Assembly (NCBI GenBank): GCA_024206195.1
Contig: JAAGZO010001228.1
Span: 1-64,000 of the forward strand
Reading direction: 5' to 3'
Length of the DNA: 64,000 bases
Origin: a bacterium
GTDB lineage: Archaea; Nanoarchaeota; Nanoarchaeia; Woesearchaeales; UBA10216
This document shows positions 1 to 9,731 of the stretch, in pieces; the stretch's first letter is position 1; the number at the start of each line of letters is the position of its first letter. The notes beneath the pieces were generated by a model, which searched no databases, was not told the DNA's origin, and was given only the letters and a program-made list of their open reading frames with translations. The translations under genes were made by a program, and so were the position numbers.

Positions 1-60
1 AAAAAAATGGTAGAAAAAAAATCAAGATCAATTTTAAAAAAAATTTTCGGAGGCGACAAA

Positions 61-3000
61 ATGAATGAAATAAATAAAGTTTTTGGAACTATGTTTTCCA
101 TATTTATATTAATATCAAGTATGTTTGCTGGAATGGGTTTTGCAGCGGCACCAGTTGCAGCTGACAACGGATTGGGAGAGGTAACTCAATTTCAAAATGA
201 AGTTGATTTCCCAGTTGTTCCGCCAGACTATGCGGTACAGACTGTAGACACCGTGAAAGAGATAACCTTTTGGATTCACAATGATGAACCAGTAGGCACA
301 TCAGTCTCAGAGTGTATTGATGAGATCATCATAACATTCCCTGACACTTGGCAAGGATCAATTGATACCACAGATGTTACTGTTACAAATCTGGGTTCTG
401 TTATCTTATCAAATGATGCAGATGGTGGAGACTACACCAGCCTGGTTTATAATGATAACTCAATAAGAATCATCCCAGATAAAACATCTGATGGTGTTGA
501 GCTTTGCCCAAGCGGCACAACTGAAATCACCATTAAATATGAATCAATATTCAGTTCACCATCCAATCCAGAAGATTCTGAAATAATGATTATGACTTCT
601 GACATGGATCACAACGAGCCATCAAGTAGCTATGTAAGACAGCCAATTGATGTATTGCCTCACATTCTAGTAACAGATGCTCAGCAGATAAAGGTTGAGT
701 ACATGATCTTCACCCAGGACACAATTGAAGAAAACATGGGTGGAGCTGATTACAGAATAACAGCAAACGCAAAGGGCGCATGGGCTAGACTTGATGAGCT
801 TTATGTTACAGCAAGTTCAAACCAGAATGTTGATGTTTATGTTGACCTTGACGGCGACAACCAGCTAAGCGGTGGAGACGTTGAGATAACAAGTGCACAG
901 AACACAGGCAGTGGTGCTGTTACAGCAATCGCACTTGATGAACAAGCTGCTGCTGATATTGTTGGACAGATGACAAATGGTTTTGTTAAGGACAGCGAAC
1001 AAGGTGGAGACACAGTTACATACTTTGTTGTAACAAGTGCAGACCTTGACTTCGTAGGTCACTCTGACAGTGCAGCAAGTTCTGCAATTGACCCAACAAG
1101 AGGCGGAACAGGACTTGAAGGCGCAACAGTTGGTACAATCATAAGTGTTGAAGACACAATGGAGAGATTGATCAATGTTCAGCTAGTTGAGCTTGTTAAC
1201 GGATACTGGATAGATGTTCAGGAAAACGCTATCCCAATATATTATACAACTTCACTAAGCACATTTGATGAGTTTAGTGCAGATGCTGGAATAAGATTCA
1301 CAGACCAATGGGGTAAGGCAGAAGCTAGCCTTCTTCCAGAAACAGTTTCAGGAGTAGCTAACGTTGATATTTGCTTCCCAGACAAACACTGTATAACCGA
1401 ACCTGTAGGAATTAACTCTGGCGTAGCAGACTCCTGTGCAATCACAGAAGGTCTTAATGTAGTAGTTGAGGCAGGAGACATTGTTTATATTGCTGCAACT
1501 CTTTACGACCAGTACATGAATATAATCAGCAACAACCCTGATAGACCACTTGTTGAATTTGATTTAACATCAGCACCTGACACAGATGCTGCAATCGACG
1601 ATGATGATACCCCAGACGGATGGGATAACACAGAAGAAGAGAATGCAGACCTTGGTGTAGGAGATGTTAATCTTCAGACAAGTGCAACAATAGGAGATCA
1701 TGTTGTTGTAGTAGAATCAGAAGGTATTGCTTGTGGTTCAACAACAGTAACAGGTATTCTAGGACAGGCTGACGCAGTTGAGTGTATTCCTCAGACAGAT
1801 GTAGAAATAACAGCTGATGAATGCTTTGATGTTCTAGTACACGTTGTTGACAAGAACGGCAACCCACTAGAAAATTGGGAGAGCCTGGTTGAGATTAGCC
1901 TTGACCAGCTTGGCCTTGATTCAGATGGAAAATACATTGCTTCAACTGACTTAAGAGAAGAACAGTTCCTAAATTCAGAGCACACCGCAGTTATGGGTAA
2001 GCTGAACAACAATGCTCCAGCTTACGCAAACATTGAAGTATGCGGATGCAGTGGTCTAGGAACACTTGATGTTGTATGTAAGTCAGACACACTAGACGAT
2101 GATGACTTCACACTAGATGTTATTAACTCAGCACCTGACTGTATTGATGTTGATGTAGATAGTTTAGGCGAATGTGATTATGACGGCCAGCTTCACACAT
2201 CAATTCTTGATACATGCGGTAACAATCTAGTTGATCAGGAGTGCTCAGAAGGTGGATTCGCAAGTTCATGTGTTGCTCTATCAGCTTCATGCGGTGTACT
2301 ATCAACAGATAAAACATGTGTTGATATTGGAAACACAGGATATGCACCACTTGTTGACTTGGACATTTCAGATTGTCCATGTGGAGACATAACAATTACA
2401 GCAATCGACGAACCTGACTGCTGTGCAAGTGTTTATTCAGGAACACTACCAATGTGTGATGATGTAATTATAAACAAGGTTGGACCTTACTTTGAGACAA
2501 AGATGGATATTTATCCATTCCCAGACAACCTAAGGCCAGACCAGTTCTATGTAAGCGAGAGAACAGTTGTTGAACTTACACAGTATGACGAATGTGGAGA
2601 GATCTACACATGTGATGGCGGTTCAGCAGACGTAGAGCTTGTTGGAGAAGATTGTGTTGACACATCAATACAGGTAGACAGTCCTTTCGAAGCTACAGGA
2701 AGTACAGCTAGTACATCTGTATCTGAAACATGCACATTTATCAACGAGCCAATCTATAAGGTTGTAGTTGAGAACTGCGCAGATGCAGATAAGGATGATG
2801 TACCAGGTAAGGAATGGACAGACATACCTGAGAAAGATGATATACTTGTTGACAAGTTCGCATTCGAATTTGATGGTCCAATTGGAGGAACAGAAATTTG
2901 TATTTACGAGGAAAGCGAAGAATCAGCAGGATTCCAGTCAGGAGAAGATATCCTATGGACCTGTGCTAACCTTGGAAGTGTTCCACCTATTCCAACAGGA

Positions 3001-6000
3001 CCAACCCAGCAGCACGCTGGATACGATACCATGCACGGCGTATACCTACTAGAGCTTGACGACAGAGTTAGTCAGTTCTTCCTAGGAGAATACGACAACC
3101 AGAGAATGGGTGGTGCATTAATCGAGCCAGGAGACACAAAGGACTTTTACTTTGTAGCTTCAGGAAGCCAATGTGGAATCTATGATATGGATTACAAATA
3201 CTTCCAGGACTACAACAGCCCAGACTGGATTGAATGGAACGACGGTGGACATGTAAGAGACATGGATGTTGATTCAGAGAGATACACAAGAAGAAACAAG
3301 AATTATGATGGATCTAATGATCCGAACGTACCACCACCAAGCGATCAGAGACCTGACCCATACCCACAATATGGTGTAACACCAGGTTATGGATTTGGTG
3401 ACAGAGTACTACACAACCTAGGTTTCATTAACGGAGTTGCAAGTGCAATGTTCAGAGACCTTGTTGCTGAAGAAGTACAGGTAAATGCAGAAATTTCTGT
3501 AGAAGAAATTGAAGCAACAGCTACTGACTCAGTAACATTCAAACCACAGCCAGCAACACAGGTTGTTGCACGTAACCATGGAGACATGGACGGCGATGCA
3601 GAAATCTGTGATGATGACGGATTTGAACCAGTTCCAGCTCCAGACGAATGCCCAAGCTGCATGAGAGAATGCAGACCAGCAATGGCTTGTAGTGACGAGG
3701 GATACGATGTTAACTTGCAGGTAACTGACGGATTCCAGAACCAGGTTGGTTTGGATGGAATCAAAGTACAGCTAGAAGCATGCATGACATACCCACACTA
3801 CATAGAAATTGAGGGTACAACAATCGACCTATGGCAGCACATGGGACTACACCATGTAACAAATCCAAAGGACGTTTGCTTCGACATGACAGCATTCAGA
3901 GCAGCTGTTAAGGAGATAATCAACGACGAGCTAGGACACGACGATTACTTTGCAACAATGTTCCTTGAAGGAACAGAGTTCACAAAAATGATCGATGAGA
4001 TGTTCGCTAGCAAGGATGTTATCTTTAGCGGAACAACAACAGATTCATATGGACACACTGTAGTTTACACAGATGCAGATGGTAGAGCTGAATTCAGAGT
4101 AGAGTCAGATGATTCAAGCATGTTTAATGTTAAGTCATTTGACACAAGCTTTAGAATATTCACAATACCAATTGCACTTGACGCAGACTACTTTGATATT
4201 GCGTTCTCACCAGGAGAACCATACAAGTATGACGTAATGGCATTGCCTCAGAACGGCATACCAGCTGACGGAGAGCAGGAATCCAGAATACTGATTAGAA
4301 AAGTTGATCAGTGTGGAAATCCAGTTTACGTAACCAACGAAAAGGTTGACGTAACAGTTGATGGAAACGCAATCATCTCAAGAGACTTCAGTGGATTCAA
4401 CAACTATGATCAGGACGTAACCGGATATTTCCAGGGTTGCTGTTCACTATGGCCATGGTTGGAAGACTGCAGCTTAACAGTACTAAACGATGTAATCGAA
4501 ACAGTTACTGTTACAGTTTCAGACGCTGTATGTGAAGGTGAAGGAGAAGGCTACTGCGGTGGATTCCCAGGTTGTGATGCATACGCAACTGAAGAGGAAT
4601 GTGTACCACCAGCACATGAGTGCATATGGTACGAGAACCAGGACTGCAACCAGCCAGATTCAATCGAACTTGAATTCGTTGGAGCTCCAAGATACCTAAC
4701 AATAACAGAGATTAAGCACAGTGATCTACTACCAGCAGATGGATTCCTTAACCCTAACAATGATCCAGCAGACAGCTGCGATCATGACCAAGTGGTTGAG
4801 TGCGGTCTAAATGGAAACCCAGAGATATGCTTCCAGACCTGTACAAAGTATGGTAACTCAGGAGGCTGGGTTAGTGTAGAAGTACAGGATAAATATGGAG
4901 AAAGAGTAACTGGTTACCTTGGTGACGGTCTGAGAAGAGACCCAGGAGACCAATATGGAATGCCTGACAATGTATTTGAGGGTATCTGTGTTGCTCTGGA
5001 CGATCCAAGAGCTTTCATTGACGACTACACCTTTGGATGGTTAGGTCTTGAACAGGTAAACTTTAATCCAAGAGTTTACTGTGGTGACTTGGCTTTCGGC
5101 GCAGGTTCATTCCATGTGAGCTATGCAACCTTTGATAAAGAAGGTCAGCCAATGGATCCAAGAGAGACAGCATCTGTTGTAATGAGTGTCTTTGACCTAT
5201 GTGAATACCCAAAACTGTATGGACAGGACAAACCAAAGCCAATGCCAGGCAGATATAGTTGGGATGACATATGTGATGGACAGGAATACGATGAAAACAA
5301 CCTGCCAGACTCAGAGACAGCTTCAAGATTAGAACCTGACTACGGACAGCTTGACTTCGTTGCTTCAGCTGACAGATGGGACATAAATGCAGACAAATTA
5401 GTTGTTGCTGCAGATGGCCAGGATTACGCAACCTTGACCATTAACCCAGAGAACGAGTACTTTGATGTGAGAGCATCAATGGAAGCAACTGTTCAGAGCA
5501 GCTTGCTAGGATCAACCCTAGAATCTGAATACATACACCCTGAGTGCTATGTTGAAGGATTAAAGGACCCATTGAACCCAACAAGCATAATCGTGAACAC
5601 AGAAGATTGCTCAGGTGGACAGGCAGAACTTAAGCTAACATCCACAGAACCAGGAACCACAAGAGTTACTGTAACAGGTAACGGCTATGGTTGTGAAGAA
5701 TATATTACAGCAATGGAATATAACTTCTGGTTTGAGGAGACCTTCGGCAGAGGACACCTACACGGCGAATCATTCGCTAAGTGGGAAGAATACTGTTGGG
5801 GAAGTGAGTATGGTGGAAGCTACTACGAAGAGACATGCGAAGGATTCGAGTATGAATACGCAGAATTCGCAGAAGGATGCCTAGCAGATACAGCAGGTGG
5901 ATTCAACATCTCCTGCTATGCTCAGTCTGATGCACCAATCGTTGAATGCAACCTAGTTTCAGACTTTGAAACAAACGATGTATGCACAGGATTCCTTGAA

Positions 6001-6762
6001 TCTTGGGAATGGACATTCGATGGCTGCACAGGATGGAGTAAATGGTACGCAGAATGGGGTTCGTATTGCATGGGCTTTGAAGGTGCAAAATGGCACGAAT
6101 TTTGGAGATACCATGAATACACATACGGTGAATCAGCAAACCACATCTCTGAGTTGTACACCCCTTACTGTAAGGAGTACGGCATCATACCACTGACACC
6201 AAAGACAATCGAGATTGAGTTTAAGCAGGCATACCAGAGTAAGATCGAGCTTGTTGAAGGCTGGAACTTCTTCAGCGTTCCATTTGAACTTAACCCAAGT
6301 AACGACGAGTGGGGAGAACTTGGACTGGATGTTGAGTGTTCAGCTTCAGCATATTGGGATGATGCAGCTCAGGCTTGGGCAGCACCTGTTTCGTCTACGC
6401 TAGTCGAACCAATGGAAGGTTACTGGTGTAAAGTAAGTGAAGACAAAAATATACCTGTACAGAAACTTGATGTGGGCGGTGCAATTTACCTACCACCAAC
6501 CAAGGATATTGGAATTGGTTGGAATGATGTTGCATTGAGGACCCATGTAGAGAAGTTAATGGAAACCGCATTGATATCCATTGACAACTTATACAAGCAG
6601 GCATATGACTTCATAGAAGAGACGCAGACCTATGTATCCATTGCTAACACAGGAGAGCTTGGCGGTGGAAATATCCTAGGAACAACAGGAACAACCAATA
6701 TGAATGCAGGACAAGCCTACTTCATCTACTCCAGTGGAACTGGTGCAGCTGGGTTGTCTTAA
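61..6762 (+). CDS. Giant secreted Cys/Asp-rich surface (S-layer-like) protein
   Basis: The product is about 2233 aa, probably the main surface-layer or another abundant cell-surface protein; the function is inferred. I place the start at 61 because a perfect GGAGG (49-53) lies 7 nt before it. An in-frame ATG at 7 would add 18 residues. The N-terminus is a signal peptide (hydrophobic MFSIFILISSMFAGMGF, then AAA). The body is acidic, rich in Cys and beta-type repeats without recognisable catalytic motifs. Residues about 1880-2050 are extremely rich in Trp, Tyr, Phe and Glu with paired Cys. The last ~170 residues hold a GWNFFSVP-type domain, also found at the end of the protein encoded at 8097-9728. 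No C-terminal membrane anchor is visible, so attachment must be non-covalent or through partners. Codon use is strongly biased (ACA, GTA, CTA, AGA), suggesting high expression. Confidence 0.75.
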   Translation: MNEINKVFGTMFSIFILISSMFAGMGFAAAPVAADNGLGEVTQFQNEVDFPVVPPDYAVQTVDTVKEITFWIHNDEPVGTSVSECIDEIIITFPDTWQGSIDTTDVTVTNLGSVILSNDADGGDYTSLVYNDNSIRIIPDKTSDGVELCPSGTTEITIKYESIFSSPSNPEDSEIMIMTSDMDHNEPSSSYVRQPIDVLPHILVTDAQQIKVEYMIFTQDTIEENMGGADYRITANAKGAWARLDELYVTASSNQNVDVYVDLDGDNQLSGGDVEITSAQNTGSGAVTAIALDEQAAADIVGQMTNGFVKDSEQGGDTVTYFVVTSADLDFVGHSDSAASSAIDPTRGGTGLEGATVGTIISVEDTMERLINVQLVELVNGYWIDVQENAIPIYYTTSLSTFDEFSADAGIRFTDQWGKAEASLLPETVSGVANVDICFPDKHCITEPVGINSGVADSCAITEGLNVVVEAGDIVYIAATLYDQYMNIISNNPDRPLVEFDLTSAPDTDAAIDDDDTPDGWDNTEEENADLGVGDVNLQTSATIGDHVVVVESEGIACGSTTVTGILGQADAVECIPQTDVEITADECFDVLVHVVDKNGNPLENWESLVEISLDQLGLDSDGKYIASTDLREEQFLNSEHTAVMGKLNNNAPAYANIEVCGCSGLGTLDVVCKSDTLDDDDFTLDVINSAPDCIDVDVDSLGECDYDGQLHTSILDTCGNNLVDQECSEGGFASSCVALSASCGVLSTDKTCVDIGNTGYAPLVDLDISDCPCGDITITAIDEPDCCASVYSGTLPMCDDVIINKVGPYFETKMDIYPFPDNLRPDQFYVSERTVVELTQYDECGEIYTCDGGSADVELVGEDCVDTSIQVDSPFEATGSTASTSVSETCTFINEPIYKVVVENCADADKDDVPGKEWTDIPEKDDILVDKFAFEFDGPIGGTEICIYEESEESAGFQSGEDILWTCANLGSVPPIPTGPTQQHAGYDTMHGVYLLELDDRVSQFFLGEYDNQRMGGALIEPGDTKDFYFVASGSQCGIYDMDYKYFQDYNSPDWIEWNDGGHVRDMDVDSERYTRRNKNYDGSNDPNVPPPSDQRPDPYPQYGVTPGYGFGDRVLHNLGFINGVASAMFRDLVAEEVQVNAEISVEEIEATATDSVTFKPQPATQVVARNHGDMDGDAEICDDDGFEPVPAPDECPSCMRECRPAMACSDEGYDVNLQVTDGFQNQVGLDGIKVQLEACMTYPHYIEIEGTTIDLWQHMGLHHVTNPKDVCFDMTAFRAAVKEIINDELGHDDYFATMFLEGTEFTKMIDEMFASKDVIFSGTTTDSYGHTVVYTDADGRAEFRVESDDSSMFNVKSFDTSFRIFTIPIALDADYFDIAFSPGEPYKYDVMALPQNGIPADGEQESRILIRKVDQCGNPVYVTNEKVDVTVDGNAIISRDFSGFNNYDQDVTGYFQGCCSLWPWLEDCSLTVLNDVIETVTVTVSDAVCEGEGEGYCGGFPGCDAYATEEECVPPAHECIWYENQDCNQPDSIELEFVGAPRYLTITEIKHSDLLPADGFLNPNNDPADSCDHDQVVECGLNGNPEICFQTCTKYGNSGGWVSVEVQDKYGERVTGYLGDGLRRDPGDQYGMPDNVFEGICVALDDPRAFIDDYTFGWLGLEQVNFNPRVYCGDLAFGAGSFHVSYATFDKEGQPMDPRETASVVMSVFDLCEYPKLYGQDKPKPMPGRYSWDDICDGQEYDENNLPDSETASRLEPDYGQLDFVASADRWDINADKLVVAADGQDYATLTINPENEYFDVRASMEATVQSSLLGSTLESEYIHPECYVEGLKDPLNPTSIIVNTEDCSGGQAELKLTSTEPGTTRVTVTGNGYGCEEYITAMEYNFWFEETFGRGHLHGESFAKWEEYCWGSEYGGSYYEETCEGFEYEYAEFAEGCLADTAGGFNISCYAQSDAPIVECNLVSDFETNDVCTGFLESWEWTFDGCTGWSKWYAEWGSYCMGFEGAKWHEFWRYHEYTYGESANHISELYTPYCKEYGIIPLTPKTIEIEFKQAYQSKIELVEGWNFFSVPFELNPSNDEWGELGLDVECSASAYWDDAAQAWAAPVSSTLVEPMEGYWCKVSEDKNIPVQKLDVGGAIYLPPTKDIGIGWNDVALRTHVEKLMETALISIDNLYKQAYDFIEETQTYVSIANTGELGGGNILGTTGTTNMNAGQAYFIYSSGTGAAGLS

Positions 6763-6796
6763 GCGAAGACTATAAGAGAGAGAAAATCTCTCAATT

Positions 6797-6826
6797 TTTT
6801 TATTTTATTTTTTTCTTTTTTTTTGT
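6797..6826 (+). terminator. Oligo-T terminator after the S-layer-like gene
   Basis: Runs of T (up to nine) interrupted by single A or C directly follow the stop region. Archaeal RNA polymerase terminates at such tracts without a strong hairpin. It probably attenuates transcription into the downstream surface genes, because no clear new TATA box precedes the next gene. Confidence 0.55.
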
Positions 6827-6868
6827 AAAAGGGGCGACAGAGACTTTAAGAGTCAAAAGGGGCGACAA
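6827..6868 (+). repeat. Duplicated AAAAGGGGCGACA ribosome-binding motif
   Basis: The 12-13-nt motif AAAAGGGGCGACA occurs twice, near 6827 and 6856. It resembles the Shine-Dalgarno region GGAGGCGACAAA of the preceding gene. The second copy is well placed for an ATG at 6874, but that ATG is out of frame with the secreted protein that follows. Confidence 0.5.
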
Positions 6869-6901
6869 AAATAATGAGTTCAAAAATAACAAGTGATAAT
6901 C

Positions 6902-8095
6902 ATGAGAGCGCATATAATTTCCAAAATATTTGTATTAGTTCTTCTATTTGTAGCACTAAGCACCTTTGCTTATTCAGATGAATCTGAGCTTCCAATGTTA
7001 CCATCCTTCTTTTATGGAGATGCAACAGTCAATGATAGGGACGTTCCAGTTGGTTCAGTAATCATAGCAAAGATTGATGGCGAAACAAGAGGGCAAACAA
7101 CAGTAGATGTTGCTGGTGAATACGGAGATGCAACAGGCTCAACTGATGATCTTCGTGTAACAGGAAGCCAAAGCGATATTGGTAAGGAAATAAACTTCTT
7201 TTTGAAGATGCCAGGAGTTCTTGAAATGACAACAAATCAGACAGCTGAGTGGCAGTCTAGTGTTGAAACAAATCTTGATCTAAGCTTTGCAGGAGCAGAA
7301 GTCGCAGAACCAGAAGACCCAGTCACTCCGGGTACACCTCCTAGTGCTGGTGGCGGCGGTGGCGGAGGCGGCGGTGGAGCTGCTGACGATGACGAAGATG
7401 ATATTTCTTCAGCACACTACTTTGCTTTGATCGAAGCTGGAAAGCAGGTTCGTGTTTCAATAAAAAATCCAGAAATTCCAATTATACTACTTCAGTTAAT
7501 CGTAAATAATAATGTAGAGGGAGCAAACTTCGATTTTGGTGTTGTTGGAGCTCCAAATGATCTTTTATCTGATGTTTACAAGTATGTATCTATAGAAGCA
7601 CCAGAAGTGACTCAGGACAATGTTAAGACTGCAATCATAAGATTCAAGGTTGCAAACAGTTGGTTTGAAGAAAACAATTATGATCCTGGAGAAGTTAAGC
7701 TATATAGATTCCACAATGGTCAGTGGGTACCACTGACAACAATTCATGAAGGTGGAGATGCAAATAATCACCAGTACAGGGCTCAGACCCCTGGATTCAG
7801 CTATTTTGCAATCAAATCAGAAAAAGCAGCAGATTCTGCTTCAGGAGAATCAGAAAACACAGAATCCAGTGAAGGTAGTGAAGAAACTTCTGGAGATGAT
7901 GATTCTGCTAGTGAAGAGAAAGATTTAAATAATAGTTCAGCAAGCCCAATTACAGGCTTTGTAGCGGGGGAGCTAAATAAAGGAAGTCCAGCATTAGGCA
8001 TTGGCCTGATGGTTATTATAGTGACAATCGGACTTTTAGGGTTTTTGTACTACAAAGGCGTGATTTTCAGAAATAAAAAACAGGGGGGAAAATAA
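6902..8095 (+). CDS. Secreted PGF-pre-PGF domain surface protein, C-terminal TM
   Basis: This is a type I surface protein of about 397 aa. It has a signal peptide (IISKIFVLVLLFVALSTFAYS), an N-terminal beta domain (GDATVNDRDVPVGSVI), a poly-Gly linker followed by an acidic stretch, a PGF-pre-PGF-like domain (about 175-310, with FKVANSWFEENNYDP and LYRFHNGQWVPL), a Ser/Glu-rich stalk, and a C-terminal TM helix with a basic tail. PGF-pre-PGF domains are typical of archaeal surface proteins. The start is uncertain: GTG 6893 and ATG 6902 are both in frame but lack a close Shine-Dalgarno site, while the good site near 6858 serves an out-of-frame ATG. The N-terminal domain recurs in the next gene (YFYGDLDIDGSDAPSGT), so these are likely partners on the envelope. 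Confidence 0.7.
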   Translation: MRAHIISKIFVLVLLFVALSTFAYSDESELPMLPSFFYGDATVNDRDVPVGSVIIAKIDGETRGQTTVDVAGEYGDATGSTDDLRVTGSQSDIGKEINFFLKMPGVLEMTTNQTAEWQSSVETNLDLSFAGAEVAEPEDPVTPGTPPSAGGGGGGGGGGAADDDEDDISSAHYFALIEAGKQVRVSIKNPEIPIILLQLIVNNNVEGANFDFGVVGAPNDLLSDVYKYVSIEAPEVTQDNVKTAIIRFKVANSWFEENNYDPGEVKLYRFHNGQWVPLTTIHEGGDANNHQYRAQTPGFSYFAIKSEKAADSASGESENTESSEGSEETSGDDDSASEEKDLNNSSASPITGFVAGELNKGSPALGIGLMVIIVTIGLLGFLYYKGVIFRNKKQGGK

Positions 8096-8096
8096 A

Positions 8097-9728
8097 ATGA
8101 AAAATAAATTATTCATAACTTTATTCTTAATTATTGGATTGATGCTATCTATGCAAGGTGCTTTAGCTGCTTCTTATTGTAAGATGGGTCCTCCACAATA
8201 TTTCTATGGAGACCTAGATATAGACGGTTCAGATGCTCCATCAGGAACCCAAATGAGAGCTATACTTAGTGGAGGCGGAGGCACTTATACAACAACTGTT
8301 GCTGGACAATATGGAAATGCAGCTACTAGCGATAAATTTATAGTTTATGGAGCCTCAGCAGGTTATGATGATGGAGTTCCAACAATAACTTTTGATGTAT
8401 TTGCAAATGGTCAATGGAGAAATTCTGTAGCTTCTTCACCATTTGTATGTGGTGGAGAAACCGAGTTGAACATCGATGTAACAACTGGCGGTTCTGGTTG
8501 TACTGATGGTGATGATGATGGTTATTGTGATGATGTAGATTGTGATGATAGTGATGATTCTGTTTATCCTGGTGCAGATGAAGACTGTGATGGGATTGAT
8601 AATGATTGTGATGCAGGAACACCAGATGGTGCTGACGAGCCTTCACTTGGTACTTTAACAAGTTGTGGTGTTGGTGAGTGTGCTGCAGCAGGAACTGTTG
8701 TTTGTTCTGCTGGAGCTCTTGCAGATACTTGCACAGCTGGCGCACCAGTTGATGAAGTTTGTGATGACGGTCTTGATAATGATTGTGATGGCGCAACTGA
8801 TGAAGGTTGTGCTGGTTGTACTGATGGTGATGGTGATGGTTATTGCTTAGAAGTTGACGATTGTGATGATACTGATGCTTCTATTAACCCTGCAGCATCT
8901 GATGTAAATTGTGACAATGTTGATGATAATTGTGATGGAACAGCTGACGAGGGCTATGTTTCAACTCCAACTTCTTGCGGTGTAGGAGAGTGTGCTGCAG
9001 CAGGAACTATGAGTTGTGTTGCTGGCGCTGAGGTAGACTCATGTACAGCAGGAACACCAGTTGATGAAGTTTGTGATGACGGTCTTGATAATAATTGCGA
9101 CGGAACAGTTGACGAAGGTTGCACTCAGGGCGGAGAGGACACAGATGGTGACGGCGTTCCTGATGACCAGGATGTTTGCCCAGGTTTTGATGATAATGTA
9201 GATTCAGATGGTGACACTGTTCCTGATGGCTGCGATGTATGTGCAGGTTTTGATGATGCTGTAGATACGGATGCTGATGGAACTCCTGACGGATGTGATA
9301 TATGTGTAGGTTTTGATGACGCTGTTGATTCAGATGGTGACACTGTTCCTGACGGATGTGATCTATGTGAAGGTTATCCTGATGATGTTGATTCAGATTC
9401 TGATGGAACCCCTGATGGATGTGATTCTGATGTTGAAAAGGAACCTACAAGCGTAGACATCTACAACGGTTGGACATACTTTTCATTGCCTCTTGATCCA
9501 TTACTGAACGGAGTAAGCAATTCACAGGAGCTTGGCGATGCAATTATGGCTGATACAGGCTTGACATGTGATGTACTAATGTACTTTGATGGTGCAACAC
9601 AGCAGATGGTTGATGATGTGCTAACTATTTCAGATCCAACATTTGCTTTGGCAGGACCACCTCAGGCGTATATCATATACTGTGATGGAGACGCAACATA
9701 CAACTATGAAGGAACAGCTTGGGGGTAA
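8097..9728 (+). CDS. Secreted MopE-type / thrombospondin-3 repeat calcium-binding protein
   Basis: This is a secreted protein of 543 aa with no membrane anchor. Order: signal peptide (1-25), a beta domain shared with the upstream gene (30-130), three MopE-like metal-binding repeats of the form CDDxDxxxNP..CDGxDNDCDG..DEG (about 135-340), four Asp-rich thrombospondin type 3 repeats (DSDGDTVPDGCD type, about 345-440), and a C-terminal GWTYFSLP domain shared with the giant protein at 61-6762. Such repeats normally bind Ca2+ and stiffen extracellular stalks. It starts 1 nt after the previous stop and ends 3 nt before the next start, so it is cotranscribed. The substrate or partner is unknown. Confidence 0.72.
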   Translation: MKNKLFITLFLIIGLMLSMQGALAASYCKMGPPQYFYGDLDIDGSDAPSGTQMRAILSGGGGTYTTTVAGQYGNAATSDKFIVYGASAGYDDGVPTITFDVFANGQWRNSVASSPFVCGGETELNIDVTTGGSGCTDGDDDGYCDDVDCDDSDDSVYPGADEDCDGIDNDCDAGTPDGADEPSLGTLTSCGVGECAAAGTVVCSAGALADTCTAGAPVDEVCDDGLDNDCDGATDEGCAGCTDGDGDGYCLEVDDCDDTDASINPAASDVNCDNVDDNCDGTADEGYVSTPTSCGVGECAAAGTMSCVAGAEVDSCTAGTPVDEVCDDGLDNNCDGTVDEGCTQGGEDTDGDGVPDDQDVCPGFDDNVDSDGDTVPDGCDVCAGFDDAVDTDADGTPDGCDICVGFDDAVDSDGDTVPDGCDLCEGYPDDVDSDSDGTPDGCDSDVEKEPTSVDIYNGWTYFSLPLDPLLNGVSNSQELGDAIMADTGLTCDVLMYFDGATQQMVDDVLTISDPTFALAGPPQAYIIYCDGDATYNYEGTAWG

Positions 9729-9731
9729 AGA

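Noticed and set aside
8338..8796. Long antisense frames rich in His, Gln and Leu opposite the repeat proteins (also near 10243, 11197, 20474)
   Set aside because: They mirror Asp/Gly-rich repeat codons on the coding strand and have low-complexity, unprotein-like composition and no promoters.
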